A DNA stretch of 64,000 bases, taken from a virus. The number at the start of each line of letters is the position of its first letter. The first letter of the stretch is position 1. The notes below the pieces were generated by a model. The model ran no database searches and was not told where the DNA came from. It worked only from the letters and a program-made list of their open reading frames with translations. The DNA lies in IMG/VR virus record IMGVR_UViG_3300032893_000017, positions 33,319 to 97,318 of that record; one strand, given 5' to 3'. Made by a program: the position numbers and the translations under genes. Below, in pieces: positions 25,761-34,831 of this stretch.

Positions 25761-26202
25761 TCTTCTTTCCTTTTTTTGTTGCAAGATTCTTATGTTGTCT
25801 TTGATACCCGTTTAGATCCTCTTCTAATAAATCTTCATTTTCTTTAAGTTCTTGTAAATCAGGATCCAGTGGTTCTACTTGTTCTGGTTCTTCCATTTTC
25901 TCTTTTGTTACTTTATCTTCGATTTTCTGTTCTTGTATTACTTCTGATCCTTTTATTTCTCCTGCATTTGTCGCATCCAAATAACCTTTTTCATGTGCAG
26001 ACTTTTCTCTAATTACAAAATTATCCAATATTGTAGAAGCAAATCTTTCAAAGTTACTTCCTTTCCTGAAATCATATTCAGTAATTGGATCATTCGGATT
26101 GAAAGCTTTTCCATATTTAGCTATACCCAAAACTTTCATCAATTCAACTTTTAATAATTCTTCCCCGTCCATCAATTTTAAATCTTTGTCTAATTTTAAC
26201 AT
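25750..26202 (-). CDS. Hypothetical acidic protein, 150 aa
   Basis: N-terminal folded part (GEELLKVELMKVLGIAKYGK) and a Glu-rich C-terminal half that ends in a basic patch. Lies directly behind recA in the same operon. No family recognised. Confidence 0.55.
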   Translation of the reverse strand: MLKLDKDLKLMDGEELLKVELMKVLGIAKYGKAFNPNDPITEYDFRKGSNFERFASTILDNFVIREKSAHEKGYLDATNAGEIKGSEVIQEQKIEDKVTKEKMEEPEQVEPLDPDLQELKENEDLLEEDLNGYQRQHKNLATKKGKKNVS

Positions 26203-26215
26203 ATTTATTCTCCTT

Positions 26216-27304
26216 TCATTTTATTTGATTAACTATTTCTTCTTTTAAACTATTATTCTTTTCAAATAGTTCAAAAAAATCAACAGTATTATAAGCTTTC
26301 TTTTTATATTTTAATTTTGTTCTTTCTTTATTACTGTCTACTATTCCTTTTATAGCAAGAAAATTAGCTAAATCCCAGACTTCATCAAAACCAAATCCAT
26401 ACAATAATTTCAATTGGCAAGTCTTTTGTGGAATATAAAGTTTATTCTTAACTGTTTTGCAGTTTACTAAAATACCTACTTCTTCCTTTTCTTTTTTATT
26501 CTCTTCTTCGTCTTCTACGGTTTCCTCTTTTGACTCTACTACATCATCTAAAGTTTTAACTTTTGAAACTATTTTATTTGCTCTTAATGTTTTACATTGT
26601 ATTCTACACCACTCGAAGAATTTAAGCGATTTTCCCCCTTTCGTATCTTCTGTCTTTCCATATTGTCCTATCACAGAAGATAGCTGATTTATTAAAATAA
26701 AAGCAAATTGTTTTTTATCTGCAAGTTTTGAAAATCTTGTTGATACTTTTCCAAATAATCTAGAATGAACTCCCATATTTTCTTTACTGTAATTTCCTTC
26801 CATTTGACTTCGAGTTCTTGCCCCACCTACACTATCACAAATAAATAAATCAAAATTAAACTTATTTATAAGTTCCTCTGCCATATCAAAACCTTGTTCT
26901 CCAAAGTCCGGTTTAAAATAATAAAAGTATTCTGGATCTATATTCATTTGACTTGCATAGTATTGATTTAATCCTCTTTCAAAGTCACCATAAAGAACTC
27001 TTGCTCCATTTTTAGCAGCATGTTTTGATATTGATAAAGCTATTGAAGTCTTTCCTACAGATTCACTTCCAAAGAATTCTATCATCTTTCCTTTAGGAGC
27101 ACCACACATCATATCTCCTGTAATAATATAATTAAGATAATAAGAACCTGTATGAATAAAATCTAATGAACTGTATTTCTCATTTTTATCTGGGAGTTTA
27201 AAAACATAGTTACCAAACTTTTTCTTTGAGTATTCTAGAATGTCGTCTTTTTTCTTATTGGACTTTTTCTTTTTTTCATCTATCTCGTTTAAGTTCTTTT
27301 TCAT
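26216..27304 (-). CDS. RecA/UvsX-like recombinase
   Basis: 362 residues. Walker A is GSESVGKTSIAL (about residues 86-97), preceded by GKMIEFF. Walker B-like LFICDSVGGARTRSQMEG and LINQLSSVIGQYGKTEDTKG, then GGKSLKFFEWCRIQCK, fit the RecA core, with loop L2. An acidic insertion (EDEEENKKEKEE) precedes the last strands. It should coat ssDNA, drive strand exchange, and serve recombination-dependent replication with the SSB, SbcCD and RuvC-like proteins encoded nearby. The start overlaps the stop of a 53-aa gene. Confidence 0.85.
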   Translation of the reverse strand: MKKNLNEIDEKKKKSNKKKDDILEYSKKKFGNYVFKLPDKNEKYSSLDFIHTGSYYLNYIITGDMMCGAPKGKMIEFFGSESVGKTSIALSISKHAAKNGARVLYGDFERGLNQYYASQMNIDPEYFYYFKPDFGEQGFDMAEELINKFNFDLFICDSVGGARTRSQMEGNYSKENMGVHSRLFGKVSTRFSKLADKKQFAFILINQLSSVIGQYGKTEDTKGGKSLKFFEWCRIQCKTLRANKIVSKVKTLDDVVESKEETVEDEEENKKEKEEVGILVNCKTVKNKLYIPQKTCQLKLLYGFGFDEVWDLANFLAIKGIVDSNKERTKLKYKKKAYNTVDFFELFEKNNSLKEEIVNQIK

Positions 27305-27465
27305 TACTTTCTATTCTCCAATACTTTTTGAACTTCTTCTTGACTACATTCTTTCAAAAACTTCTTTCCTTTTCTCCTAAAATATTTTGGAGCCAAATCT
27401 TCTCCATTTTTATTTCTTCTTATTCCATATATATTTTGCTGTGATTTACTTTTTCCTGCTGCCAT
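27304..27465 (-). CDS. 53-aa basic protein ahead of recA
   Basis: ATG 27465 after AAGGAG; stop overlaps the recA start. Basic peptide (MAAGKSKSQQNIYGIRRNKN, then PKYFRRKGKKFLKE). It could be a small DNA-binding accessory. It is the first gene after the hairpin at 27481-27583. Confidence 0.55.
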   Translation of the reverse strand: MAAGKSKSQQNIYGIRRNKNGEDLAPKYFRRKGKKFLKECSQEEVQKVLENRK

Positions 27466-27480
27466 TTTATCTCCTTAATA

Positions 27481-27583
27481 AAAAAATAGTGTAGATTGGA
27501 AGGTAAACAACCAATAACAATTAGTTTCTATTATTTTAAGACATTATAGCTAATTGCTTCTCATCCAACAAGACTACACTATT
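27481..27583 (-). terminator. Large stem-loop with U-tract between ssb and recA genes
   Basis: Outer stem AATAGTGTAG (27485-27494) with CTACACTATT (27574-27583), inner stems TTGGA/TCCAA (27496-27500 with 27564-27568) and CAATTAG/CTAATTG (27518-27524 with 27550-27556). On the minus strand the 3' arm runs into seven U's, then the ribosome site of the 53-aa gene. It could attenuate or partly terminate transcription after ssb. The loop is much larger than in ordinary terminators. Confidence 0.65.
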
Positions 27584-27588
27584 AGATC

Positions 27589-28617
27589 TTAAAACTCATC
27601 GTCTTCTTCGTCTTTTTTCTTAGAACTTTTCTTTACTTTTCCTATAGGTTTCTTTTTTCCTTTATCTCTATTAACTTTCTTTCTTGGTTGCTCTTCTACT
27701 TCATCCTCAAATTCATCTTCTACAGAATCTGTTTCGCCATCGTCATCTTGTATTTCTTCTTCTGGCTCATCTTCAAAGTCATCGTCCTCAAAATCATTAT
27801 CCTGTTCTTCCTCAACTTCCTCATCTTCAAACTCTACTTCTCCAGATAAAAATTCCTTCATGATTTTTTTAACTTCAGCATCTGTTTTATAATAAAATGT
27901 TTTATCTATATCAGGTAAGTCTCCTTCTGCTTTAGGACTTTTACTTATCTTATCGCATGGAACAATTTCTACAGGTGTATTCTGTTTTGTCACTTCACCT
28001 TTTGGAGCTTCTTTAACAAACATCAAATTTCTATTAACCAAATCATCCGATGTTTTCATAAAGGAGTATTTCTCAAAGATACTTAATGTAAGCTTATCAA
28101 ACTGTATCTTTGATAACTGTAATATTTTAGGCTGTGTTTCCCATTCTGGAACATACTCTACAATAAAACCTTTCTTTGTTTTTATCTTTTCTTTTACTGC
28201 TTCTCCAGCAACAGCAACAAACTTTGTAGTTTGTTTTGTTATCAACATCTTTCCTTGCTTTTTCATTTCGTCAATTTCCATTTCAAGTTGCTTTGCTTTT
28301 TTAGCATCGTTTTTTTGCTTTAATATTTCTACTTTGTCTTTTAATTCCTTAATTGGATCCCAGAAATGTTCTTTTGCTACTTGACAAGCAGGACAAGAAT
28401 CTGGAGCATAACCTTTACTCTCCAATCCCCCTAAACAAACAAAAGAATAAAACTTCTTTCCTATTTCAAAAGAATGAAGAAATTCAGAAACAAACTCTTT
28501 TCCTAGAAGCCTTACAAAAATCCTTCCTTTTTTAAACTTAATATAGCTGTTCTTCCCTCGATCCCCTGCATGGGAAGTTGAATCTATATCTTTTTTATTA
28601 TCGATTGAACCTTTCAT
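27589..28617 (-). CDS. ssDNA-binding protein, gp32-like
   Basis: 342 residues. N-terminal basic/beta region (YIKFKKGRIFVRLLGKEFV), a zinc-like CLGG…DSCPACQVAKEHFWDP segment, a central Lys-rich helix, and a long Asp/Glu-rich tail ending in DDEF, as in T4 gp32-like and other phage SSBs where the acidic tail recruits replication partners. First gene after the promoter at 28.66-28.69 kb, ahead of recA. Assignment is from architecture, not a unique motif. Confidence 0.65.
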   Translation of the reverse strand: MKGSIDNKKDIDSTSHAGDRGKNSYIKFKKGRIFVRLLGKEFVSEFLHSFEIGKKFYSFVCLGGLESKGYAPDSCPACQVAKEHFWDPIKELKDKVEILKQKNDAKKAKQLEMEIDEMKKQGKMLITKQTTKFVAVAGEAVKEKIKTKKGFIVEYVPEWETQPKILQLSKIQFDKLTLSIFEKYSFMKTSDDLVNRNLMFVKEAPKGEVTKQNTPVEIVPCDKISKSPKAEGDLPDIDKTFYYKTDAEVKKIMKEFLSGEVEFEDEEVEEEQDNDFEDDDFEDEPEEEIQDDDGETDSVEDEFEDEVEEQPRKKVNRDKGKKKPIGKVKKSSKKKDEEDDEF

Positions 28618-28659
28618 AAATATATCCTCCTTTATTTTGGTTTCTTTCCTATATAAGTA

Positions 28660-28691
28660 ATTATATACTCTTTTATAAGATTTTGTAACAA
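28660..28691 (-). promoter_or_regulatory. Conserved phage promoter, copy D
   Basis: Minus-strand TTGTTACAA (28683-28691) and TATAAT (28660-28665), with the same 32-base span as the other family members. Drives the ssb-recA-terminase module; the leader before the ssb start is about 40 bases and has AAGGAGG. Confidence 0.75.
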
Positions 28692-28695
28692 AAAT

Positions 28696-29208
28696 TTATA
28701 TATTTTTTCTTCTAAAGTATTCCCCCATCAATAAACTATCTCCATCTCCATGTTTCTCTATTTCTTTTTTATATTTTGGAAATAATCTACTTGCTATATC
28801 ACAACTAGCTTTTTTTAATTCTCCTTTTTCTAACCCCTTTGGGAGCATTCCTTTTTGCCATTCACGACTATCAACATAATTTAAAGAAAATCGCATTTGT
28901 TCAATTATAATTAGAGTTGCTTCCAACGCCCTTATAGCAGATACAGAAGCCTTCCACCTCATAGGATTTATCATAGGTCTTTCTAAATATACTTTTACAT
29001 TGAAATTGTTTTTAGATTCTACTGTTAATGTAAAAGCTGAAAATATAACTTTCAATCTATTTATATCTATTCTAGTAATAAATTGTTTCTGTTTCGTATA
29101 ACTTAATTCTTTTCTTACAGGAGTTAAATGAAAACTATATAACCCATCAAAGAAAATAGCTATACTACCTGAAATTCCGTTATCGATAGCAATTATCGTC
29201 TCTTTCAT
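28696..29208 (-). CDS. RuvC-like Holliday-junction resolvase
   Basis: 170 residues. RNase H-fold features: first acidic strand IAIDNGISGSIAIF at the N-terminus, VYLERPMINPMRWKAS giving the second acidic residue, and a C-terminal KHGDGDSLLMGEYF with the last acidic pair. Such phage enzymes resolve recombination junctions so concatemers can be packaged. Its start overlaps the methyltransferase stop. Confidence 0.75.
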   Translation of the reverse strand: MKETIIAIDNGISGSIAIFFDGLYSFHLTPVRKELSYTKQKQFITRIDINRLKVIFSAFTLTVESKNNFNVKVYLERPMINPMRWKASVSAIRALEATLIIIEQMRFSLNYVDSREWQKGMLPKGLEKGELKKASCDIASRLFPKYKKEIEKHGDGDSLLMGEYFRRKNI

Positions 29209-29831
29209 TTTTTATCCTTTGAATTTAAAACATATTTATTATTATCTATCCATTTTATTATTGGAATGCCTACTGGAAGAACACTTTTAAAGTATTTAAT
29301 ATTTTCCCAAATAAACCATGCATATACCATCATTCCTGTTTTATATTTTCCATCTTTCCTTCTTGTTTCTTCCAATAATGGATATCTTGTAAAAATATAA
29401 ATTTTTGTTAATGGATAACTTTCATCAAGAAATATTTTTTGTTCATATCTTTTTTGACCATGCAAATATGAAAGTGGAAGTAACATTGCAAATTTTTCTT
29501 TTGCTATTTCTTTTGATTTCTGAATAAATTCAAATGCTAACCTAAAAGGTGGATTCGTTATTATATAATCAACGGGTGTAATACAATCATTAGTTAAAAA
29601 ATTTTGATATTTATGATATAGAATATCACTTGAATAAATATTTTCTTCATTAAAAAATTTTTTTAATATTTTTCTTATTGCTCCTTTTCCACATGCAGGT
29701 TCTCTTATTTTTTTATTATAATCAAATTTTTCATTCTCTAATAATTGTTCTGTCATACTGTAAGGTGTTTGATAAAAATCTGATTTATGTCTTTGCCCTC
29801 TATTACAAGCACTAAAACATTTACCTTTCAT
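29205..29831 (-). CDS. Adenine-type DNA methyltransferase-like protein
   Basis: Start chosen at ATG 29831 (AAGGAAATAAA upstream) rather than 29849. SAM-binding motif I is REPACGKGAIRK and catalytic motif IV is ITNPPF, the pattern of N6-adenine or N4-cytosine methyltransferases. FYQTPYSMTEQLL precedes motif I, as in phage and prophage relatives. Short (208 aa) without a visible target-recognition domain. It may protect phage DNA from restriction, alongside the 7-deazaguanine system. Confidence 0.75.
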   Translation of the reverse strand: MKGKCFSACNRGQRHKSDFYQTPYSMTEQLLENEKFDYNKKIREPACGKGAIRKILKKFFNEENIYSSDILYHKYQNFLTNDCITPVDYIITNPPFRLAFEFIQKSKEIAKEKFAMLLPLSYLHGQKRYEQKIFLDESYPLTKIYIFTRYPLLEETRRKDGKYKTGMMVYAWFIWENIKYFKSVLPVGIPIIKWIDNNKYVLNSKDKK

Positions 29832-29841
29832 TTTATTTCCT

Positions 29842-30732
29842 TTAAACATATTTCTTTATTTTTTCTATCAAATGTTTCATTTCGTAACTTTCTAATTTTT
29901 TAAAAAATTCCTTCTTGTTCTTTTTTCTTCTTATACTATTCATTTCGCCATTTAACTCTTGAAATTTAACTAGCTCATAATTTTCTCTTATCTTATCTAT
30001 ATTATCTATAATAAAATTCTTTAATAAAGATGTTCCATTTGAGAATCTTAAATTATCAATAAATAATAAATCTCCTTTTATTTCTTCTAGAATAGAAATT
30101 AACTCTTTTATTGTTTTCTTATTTTCTGTTTGCTTTGCTCTGAATATCCCATGTATATTATCGCAGGCATCTCCTATAATTGCTTTAAACAGTGGATAAT
30201 ATTTTATATCCATTCCCAAACTTTCTTCTATCTCCGATTTACAGTAGACTTTATCTTCTATTTGAATTAACTTTTTATCATTTATAATATTTATAAGCCA
30301 GTCATTATCTTTAGAAATAAATAATACATTCCTTTCTTTATATTGCTTAGCAAAATAATATGCTAAATCATCTGCTTCCATTCCTTCTTTATAATATTGT
30401 TCTACATCTAAATAAGATAATAAATTCTCGAGCTCTTTTACTTTTTGTATAAAACTATCTTCAGCAGTTTTTCTGTTTGCTTTGTATTCTTTTGATATTT
30501 TCTTTTTATTACTATTTCTATCCCATAAGAAAATTATTCTTACTTGTTCTCCATATTTCATTTTTAAACCACAATAGAAATTCAATATCCCATAAAAGAT
30601 CCCTGTATCTCTTCCTTTACTGTCTTTTAGGTTTCTCATACTCCAATTATAACGGTGTACTAAATTAAGAGCATCTATTATTATTACTTCTATTCTGTTT
30701 TTTATTACAAGATCTAAGTTTCCTTTTTGCAT
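29842..30732 (-). CDS. 5'-3' exonuclease, FEN/T5-exonuclease family
   Basis: 296 residues. IIIDALNLVHRYNW and IIFLWDRNS (first acidic cluster), KEYKANRK, YYKEGMEADDLAYYFAKQY and FISKDNDWLI match the PIN-like core of FEN and PolI 5'-nucleases; then a helix-hairpin-helix-like KAIIGDACDNIHGI. It would remove RNA primers and flaps, a function absent from the phage PolA, which lacks a 5' nuclease domain. Confidence 0.85.
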   Translation of the reverse strand: MQKGNLDLVIKNRIEVIIIDALNLVHRYNWSMRNLKDSKGRDTGIFYGILNFYCGLKMKYGEQVRIIFLWDRNSNKKKISKEYKANRKTAEDSFIQKVKELENLLSYLDVEQYYKEGMEADDLAYYFAKQYKERNVLFISKDNDWLINIINDKKLIQIEDKVYCKSEIEESLGMDIKYYPLFKAIIGDACDNIHGIFRAKQTENKKTIKELISILEEIKGDLLFIDNLRFSNGTSLLKNFIIDNIDKIRENYELVKFQELNGEMNSIRRKKNKKEFFKKLESYEMKHLIEKIKKYV

Positions 30733-30747
30733 TTTTCTCCCCTTTCT

Positions 30748-31338
30748 TTATTTTAAACTTTCTCTTAATTGTTTAATCCATAAATTCCTTTCGGCTGTTC
30801 TTTCAGCCTCTTCCTTCCATCTTTTCATATGATAATCCAAATCTTTCAATAATTCTTTTTCTTTTTCATATTTATATTGTTCTATTTGTAATTTAATTAT
30901 TTTTTTATTTTCATAATAACTATAATCACAATCAGAATAACTTATATTAATTTGATCTATCATAAAATTTTTTAATCCAATATGCTCTTTTGATGGAGGA
31001 TTCCATTCATTAACTTGATATAACATTTCATCGTATTTTTCTTTTAATGCTTTACATTCCAAAATTCTTTCTTGATTATCTTTTATTTTATTTTCATATT
31101 CTTTATCAATTATTATTTGCAATTCTGCATCTGATAATGATTTCAATTCTTGTAATTTTTCTTTAATGTTCTCAACTTTCTTTTTATAATAATCAGATTC
31201 TTCAAACTTTTCTGGAATAGGTTTATCAAAAGGTTCGTCTCTCATAGTGATACAAGCCCCAAAATTCCTTGCACATCGTAAAACATATTCTTCAAAACTT
31301 ATTCCATTTTTAATACCAGCAGTATATCCTGTAGACAT
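30748..31338 (-). CDS. Conserved phage protein, 196 aa
   Basis: N-terminus STGYTAGIKNGISFEEYVLR followed by CARNFGACITMRDEP is a pattern I recall from uncharacterised proteins in many tailed phages. The rest is a long charged coiled coil. Function unknown. Confidence 0.65.
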   Translation of the reverse strand: MSTGYTAGIKNGISFEEYVLRCARNFGACITMRDEPFDKPIPEKFEESDYYKKKVENIKEKLQELKSLSDAELQIIIDKEYENKIKDNQERILECKALKEKYDEMLYQVNEWNPPSKEHIGLKNFMIDQINISYSDCDYSYYENKKIIKLQIEQYKYEKEKELLKDLDYHMKRWKEEAERTAERNLWIKQLRESLK

Positions 31339-31353
31339 AAAACTTCTCCTTAT

Positions 31354-31653
31354 TTAAATTATCTCTTCAAATTCCCCATTATTTTCTCTATATCCCATTG
31401 CAATCTTTTTTAATTCATTATAATTATACTCTCCAATATATTTAATTGCCAGCTGTTCTTCCTTCTCTGGATCTTCAAAAGCTCTATGTAAATTCCAGCA
31501 AGTTAATATTCCATTTATCACTATATACTTTGTTCTTAAATTTTCTCTCGGTATAATGTGGTGTCTACCACCTTCTGGCTTTCCACCACAGCAGGGACAT
31601 TTCCCAAACCATATATGATTTACTCTTTTATCCCATCTTGTTTGTCTACTCAT
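31354..31653 (-). CDS. HNH-type endonuclease-like protein
   Basis: 99 residues with CPCCGGKPEGGRHHIIPR, then NGILTCWNLHRAFED: a zinc pair, the paired His, and the downstream N and H of a compact HNH motif. It could be a packaging-associated or recombination nuclease or a homing remnant. Confidence 0.7.
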   Translation of the reverse strand: MSRQTRWDKRVNHIWFGKCPCCGGKPEGGRHHIIPRENLRTKYIVINGILTCWNLHRAFEDPEKEEQLAIKYIGEYNYNELKKIAMGYRENNGEFEEII

Positions 31654-31934
31654 TGATCTTTCATTTTATTTAACCAATCTATATAATCCTTAGCTCTTTT
31701 CAATTCTTGTAAAATATCACTTCTAAAATCAATTTCTCTTTCATATATTACATTCTTAGTATCTTTATTTCTAATTTCTAAATGTTCAAAATAAGCAGTT
31801 TCTTTATTCCAAATAGATTCTTGCAAAACAAGAATTATTGTATATCCTTTATATTCTTCTTTTGAAATTTCTTTCTCAGAACAGCAAGTTATTAAAAAAA
31901 GAAACATTAAAAATATTATCATAACTCTCCTCAT
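31650..31934 (-). CDS. Predicted small lipoprotein, 94 aa
   Basis: Signal peptide RRVMIIFLMFLFLITCC with a lipobox-like ITCC; mature part is beta-rich and charged (YKGYTIILVLQESIWNK). Probable periplasmic or surface lipoprotein placed inside the replication module. Overlaps both neighbours. Confidence 0.6.
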   Translation of the reverse strand: MRRVMIIFLMFLFLITCCSEKEISKEEYKGYTIILVLQESIWNKETAYFEHLEIRNKDTKNVIYEREIDFRSDILQELKRAKDYIDWLNKMKDQ

Positions 31935-33940
31935 TAATTTACCTCCACTATTCTGCTTATGCCTTTTTTATCTTTCTCTACAATTATTTGATTGATAAAA
32001 CTGTCCTTGATACTTGTATGACTAATTATAAATATTTGTTGAAAATAATTTTTTAGATAGTTTATTACTCTTATCAATTTCTCTGAGTTCCATTCATCAA
32101 TGGCAGAAAATATTTCATCTAGTACAATAAAATTAAATCTTACTTTATTTAACTTACTTAACAATTGACTTAATGACATTCTTATTGCAAAGTTAATTAT
32201 ACTTCTTTCCCCTCCACTAAAAGATTTATATCCTCTCCTTCCATTTTTTGTATTAACAAATATTTCCAAAGTATCCCTAAGATCAGCATTTTTATTTTTT
32301 AATTCTTTTAAAGTCTCAAATTCTATCTCAAATTCATTTCCCAAAATATCCTTTAAAATACTATTTGCATTATCCTGTATCTCTTCTATACTTTGTTTTA
32401 TTAACTGTGCTACTATTCCATTTTTTCCAAATACTTCTTTAAGAACTGAATAATTATTAACTTCTTCTCGCAGTTTTTTTGTTTCTGTTTCATATCCATC
32501 TTTTTCTTTTACTGTTTTTTCAAATATCTTCAATTGATTATTTTTCTCAGATAAAAAATATACTAAATCTTCTATTTGCTTTTCCATTTTCTCAATCAAC
32601 TTTTTATAATCTTTCAAATTGTCTATGTTATATTTATCTCCTTCTTTTTCTAGTTCTTTGATTTTCTCATTCAATACAGATATCTTTGTTCGTATCTTTT
32701 CTATAAAAGACTGAATATTTAATTTCTTCTCAATTAAAATATCTATTGAATTATTATCCTGTTCAGATTTTTTTAACAATTCTTTTTTCTCTTTATACTG
32801 TTTTCTTAGATCATCCAATTTAATTTCATGACTAATTATTACATTATTATTTTCCTGTAAAGAAGTTTCTAAAAATTCTATAGAAGCATGTATTTTATTG
32901 ATCAATTTACTCTTTTTATTTTTATCTTTTAAATCAGCTTCACAAGTAGGGCAAGTATCATTCTTAGATAAAGTCTCTATTCTTTCATTGTCCATTGATA
33001 TTCTACTTTTCAAATTAGCTGATGCAATTTTCAATTCATTTATTTTTTCCTTTAGTAATTCTCCTTTTGTTCTTATTTCTTCAACATCATCTTCACTGAA
33101 GTCTAACTCTATTTTCTTGGGTACTCTTATCTCTTTATCATTTGTCTGATATTGCTTTAATTCTTCTTTGTTGTCCTTTAATTGAGTTTCTAAATCATTT
33201 ATCTTGTCTAATATTCTGTTGTAATTAACTAATACCTCTCTTTCTTCTTTCTGTTTGTTTTTCAATTCAGATAGTTCTTCTTTAGATTTAACTAATCTTT
33301 TATTATTAGCTTCTATCTCTTTCTCAATACTTTTTACATCTATATCTTTTAACTTATTTTCTAAAAATGATTTTTTAGTTTCTGTGGAATCTAATTGAGT
33401 TTGTATTTGTTTCAGTTCTTTATTTACTTCTTCATAACAATTATCATATAAACCCAGATTTAATATATCTTTTAAATATGTCTTTCTGTCTGTGGGTGTT
33501 GCTGAGGAAAATGTATCCTGTTCAAACTGTTGAAAAAATATTGTAGCAATAAATATATAGTAATTTACTCCAATCTTTTTTTCGATCATCTCTTGAGTCT
33601 CATTTTTCCCTTCTGATTTATCTATTCCATTTATTCCAAAATATAAATATCCACCTTTGTTGTTTTTCCCCCTTGTTATTCTTATTGTTTCGTCTCCTAT
33701 CTCAAATAGCCAGCTTACTTCTACTATCTCTTCTCCTTGCATAAGAACATCTTCTTTTGATGTCTTACCAAATATACAATAAGTTAAAGACTCAAATATA
33801 GTTGATTTTCCAGTACCATTACTTCTTGCCCAATTATTAACAAATCTTCCTATAATAGAGGTTACAGATAATTTTCTGAAATCTATTTTTTGTCCTTGAT
33901 AAGACATAAAATTCTTTAATTCACATTCTAATAATTTCAT
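31934..33940 (-). CDS. SbcC/Rad50-like ATPase (gp46-like)
   Basis: Start taken at ATG 33940 after AGGAAAGA. 668 residues. N-terminal KLLECELKNFMSYQGQ and Walker A NGTGKSTIFE; long coiled coil with the CPTC zinc hook near the middle; C-terminal signature SFSGGERSIINFA and Walker B FIVLDEIFSAID. With SbcD it forms a nuclease complex that trims DNA ends and hairpins and feeds recombination. The partner is encoded three genes upstream. Confidence 0.9.
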   Translation of the reverse strand: MKLLECELKNFMSYQGQKIDFRKLSVTSIIGRFVNNWARSNGTGKSTIFESLTYCIFGKTSKEDVLMQGEEIVEVSWLFEIGDETIRITRGKNNKGGYLYFGINGIDKSEGKNETQEMIEKKIGVNYYIFIATIFFQQFEQDTFSSATPTDRKTYLKDILNLGLYDNCYEEVNKELKQIQTQLDSTETKKSFLENKLKDIDVKSIEKEIEANNKRLVKSKEELSELKNKQKEEREVLVNYNRILDKINDLETQLKDNKEELKQYQTNDKEIRVPKKIELDFSEDDVEEIRTKGELLKEKINELKIASANLKSRISMDNERIETLSKNDTCPTCEADLKDKNKKSKLINKIHASIEFLETSLQENNNVIISHEIKLDDLRKQYKEKKELLKKSEQDNNSIDILIEKKLNIQSFIEKIRTKISVLNEKIKELEKEGDKYNIDNLKDYKKLIEKMEKQIEDLVYFLSEKNNQLKIFEKTVKEKDGYETETKKLREEVNNYSVLKEVFGKNGIVAQLIKQSIEEIQDNANSILKDILGNEFEIEFETLKELKNKNADLRDTLEIFVNTKNGRRGYKSFSGGERSIINFAIRMSLSQLLSKLNKVRFNFIVLDEIFSAIDEWNSEKLIRVINYLKNYFQQIFIISHTSIKDSFINQIIVEKDKKGISRIVEVN

Positions 33941-33948
33941 ATTCTTTC

Positions 33949-34650
33949 CTATATACACAGAGCCAAATTAAACTTTCCATATTCCAGATGTTTCTTTATT
34001 GAGATAAAAGGAAATTCCGGTTTATCTATTCTTATAACTTTTCCAACATGAACAAACCCCCAGCATTTTAAAGGCACTTTTGGAACAATGTCATTTACAT
34101 TTTGAATATTTAGGAAACTATTATCTAAATTGCTTAGAGCAAAGAAATGTCCAAAATATTCATTTCCAACTCTAGGACTTCCAAAGACTATTCCCTCTAA
34201 AGGTATCCTAATATTGTCTTCAAAATAAATAGGAAAATTATATTCCAAATCTAACATACACAGAGTTGCTAAAGCTCCTCCTAATGAATGTCCTATTATT
34301 GTTATTTTTTTATACTGTTCTTTATTCTTTAACCCATATAAAACAAAAAGCAATAAATCTGTTCTTAATGTCATATACTGAGTTAGAAATCCTAAATGTA
34401 CTTTTATTTTTTTATCTACTTTATCGTAAGGAATAACCATTTTACCAAATAACAAATCTGTAAATATATCATTAAACTTTAATTCTGTTCCTTTAAAACT
34501 AATTATCAAAGTATCATTATTCTTTCCTATTCTGCAATAAGCTCCAGTCACACTATTCTGAATTATTTTTAATTCTTCCACATTATATTTATTTCTTATT
34601 TGTGGATCTTCCCAATTTCTTGTCAAATCCCAATATTCATTATTTGTCAT
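33949..34650 (-). CDS. Class 3 lipase-like alpha/beta hydrolase
   Basis: 233 residues without signal peptide. Nucleophile elbow GHSLGGAL (Ser122), oxyanion-type SFKGTE, FGSPRVGN, then Asp187 in QNVNDIVPKVP and His221 in KKHLEYGKF: the full triad of fungal-type lipases (Lipase_3). It is sandwiched between sbcD- and sbcC-like genes, which is unusual. It might attack host membrane lipids during infection or modify a lipid substrate; substrate unknown. Confidence 0.8.
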   Translation of the reverse strand: MTNNEYWDLTRNWEDPQIRNKYNVEELKIIQNSVTGAYCRIGKNNDTLIISFKGTELKFNDIFTDLLFGKMVIPYDKVDKKIKVHLGFLTQYMTLRTDLLLFVLYGLKNKEQYKKITIIGHSLGGALATLCMLDLEYNFPIYFEDNIRIPLEGIVFGSPRVGNEYFGHFFALSNLDNSFLNIQNVNDIVPKVPLKCWGFVHVGKVIRIDKPEFPFISIKKHLEYGKFNLALCI

Positions 34651-34819
34651 TTTTTCTCCTTCTTAAAAAATCTAAATATTCTTCATAAGTTTTTGGTTTT
34701 GGGCAATTCTCTTTAGGAATATTATCATACATAGAATATCCTAATGCACATTTATAAATGTAACAACCTGAGCGTATTGTAATTTCTCTTGCTCTACAAC
34801 TATTACAATTCTTTTTCAT
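34640..34819 (-). CDS. 59-aa four-Cys protein
   Basis: ATG 34819; the stop overlaps the lipase start region. CNSCRAREI, CYIYKCALG and ENCPKP supply the Cys residues for one metal site. No function recognised. Confidence 0.55.
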   Translation of the reverse strand: MKKNCNSCRAREITIRSGCYIYKCALGYSMYDNIPKENCPKPKTYEEYLDFLRRRKNDK

Positions 34820-34831
34820 GTCTTTATTTCC

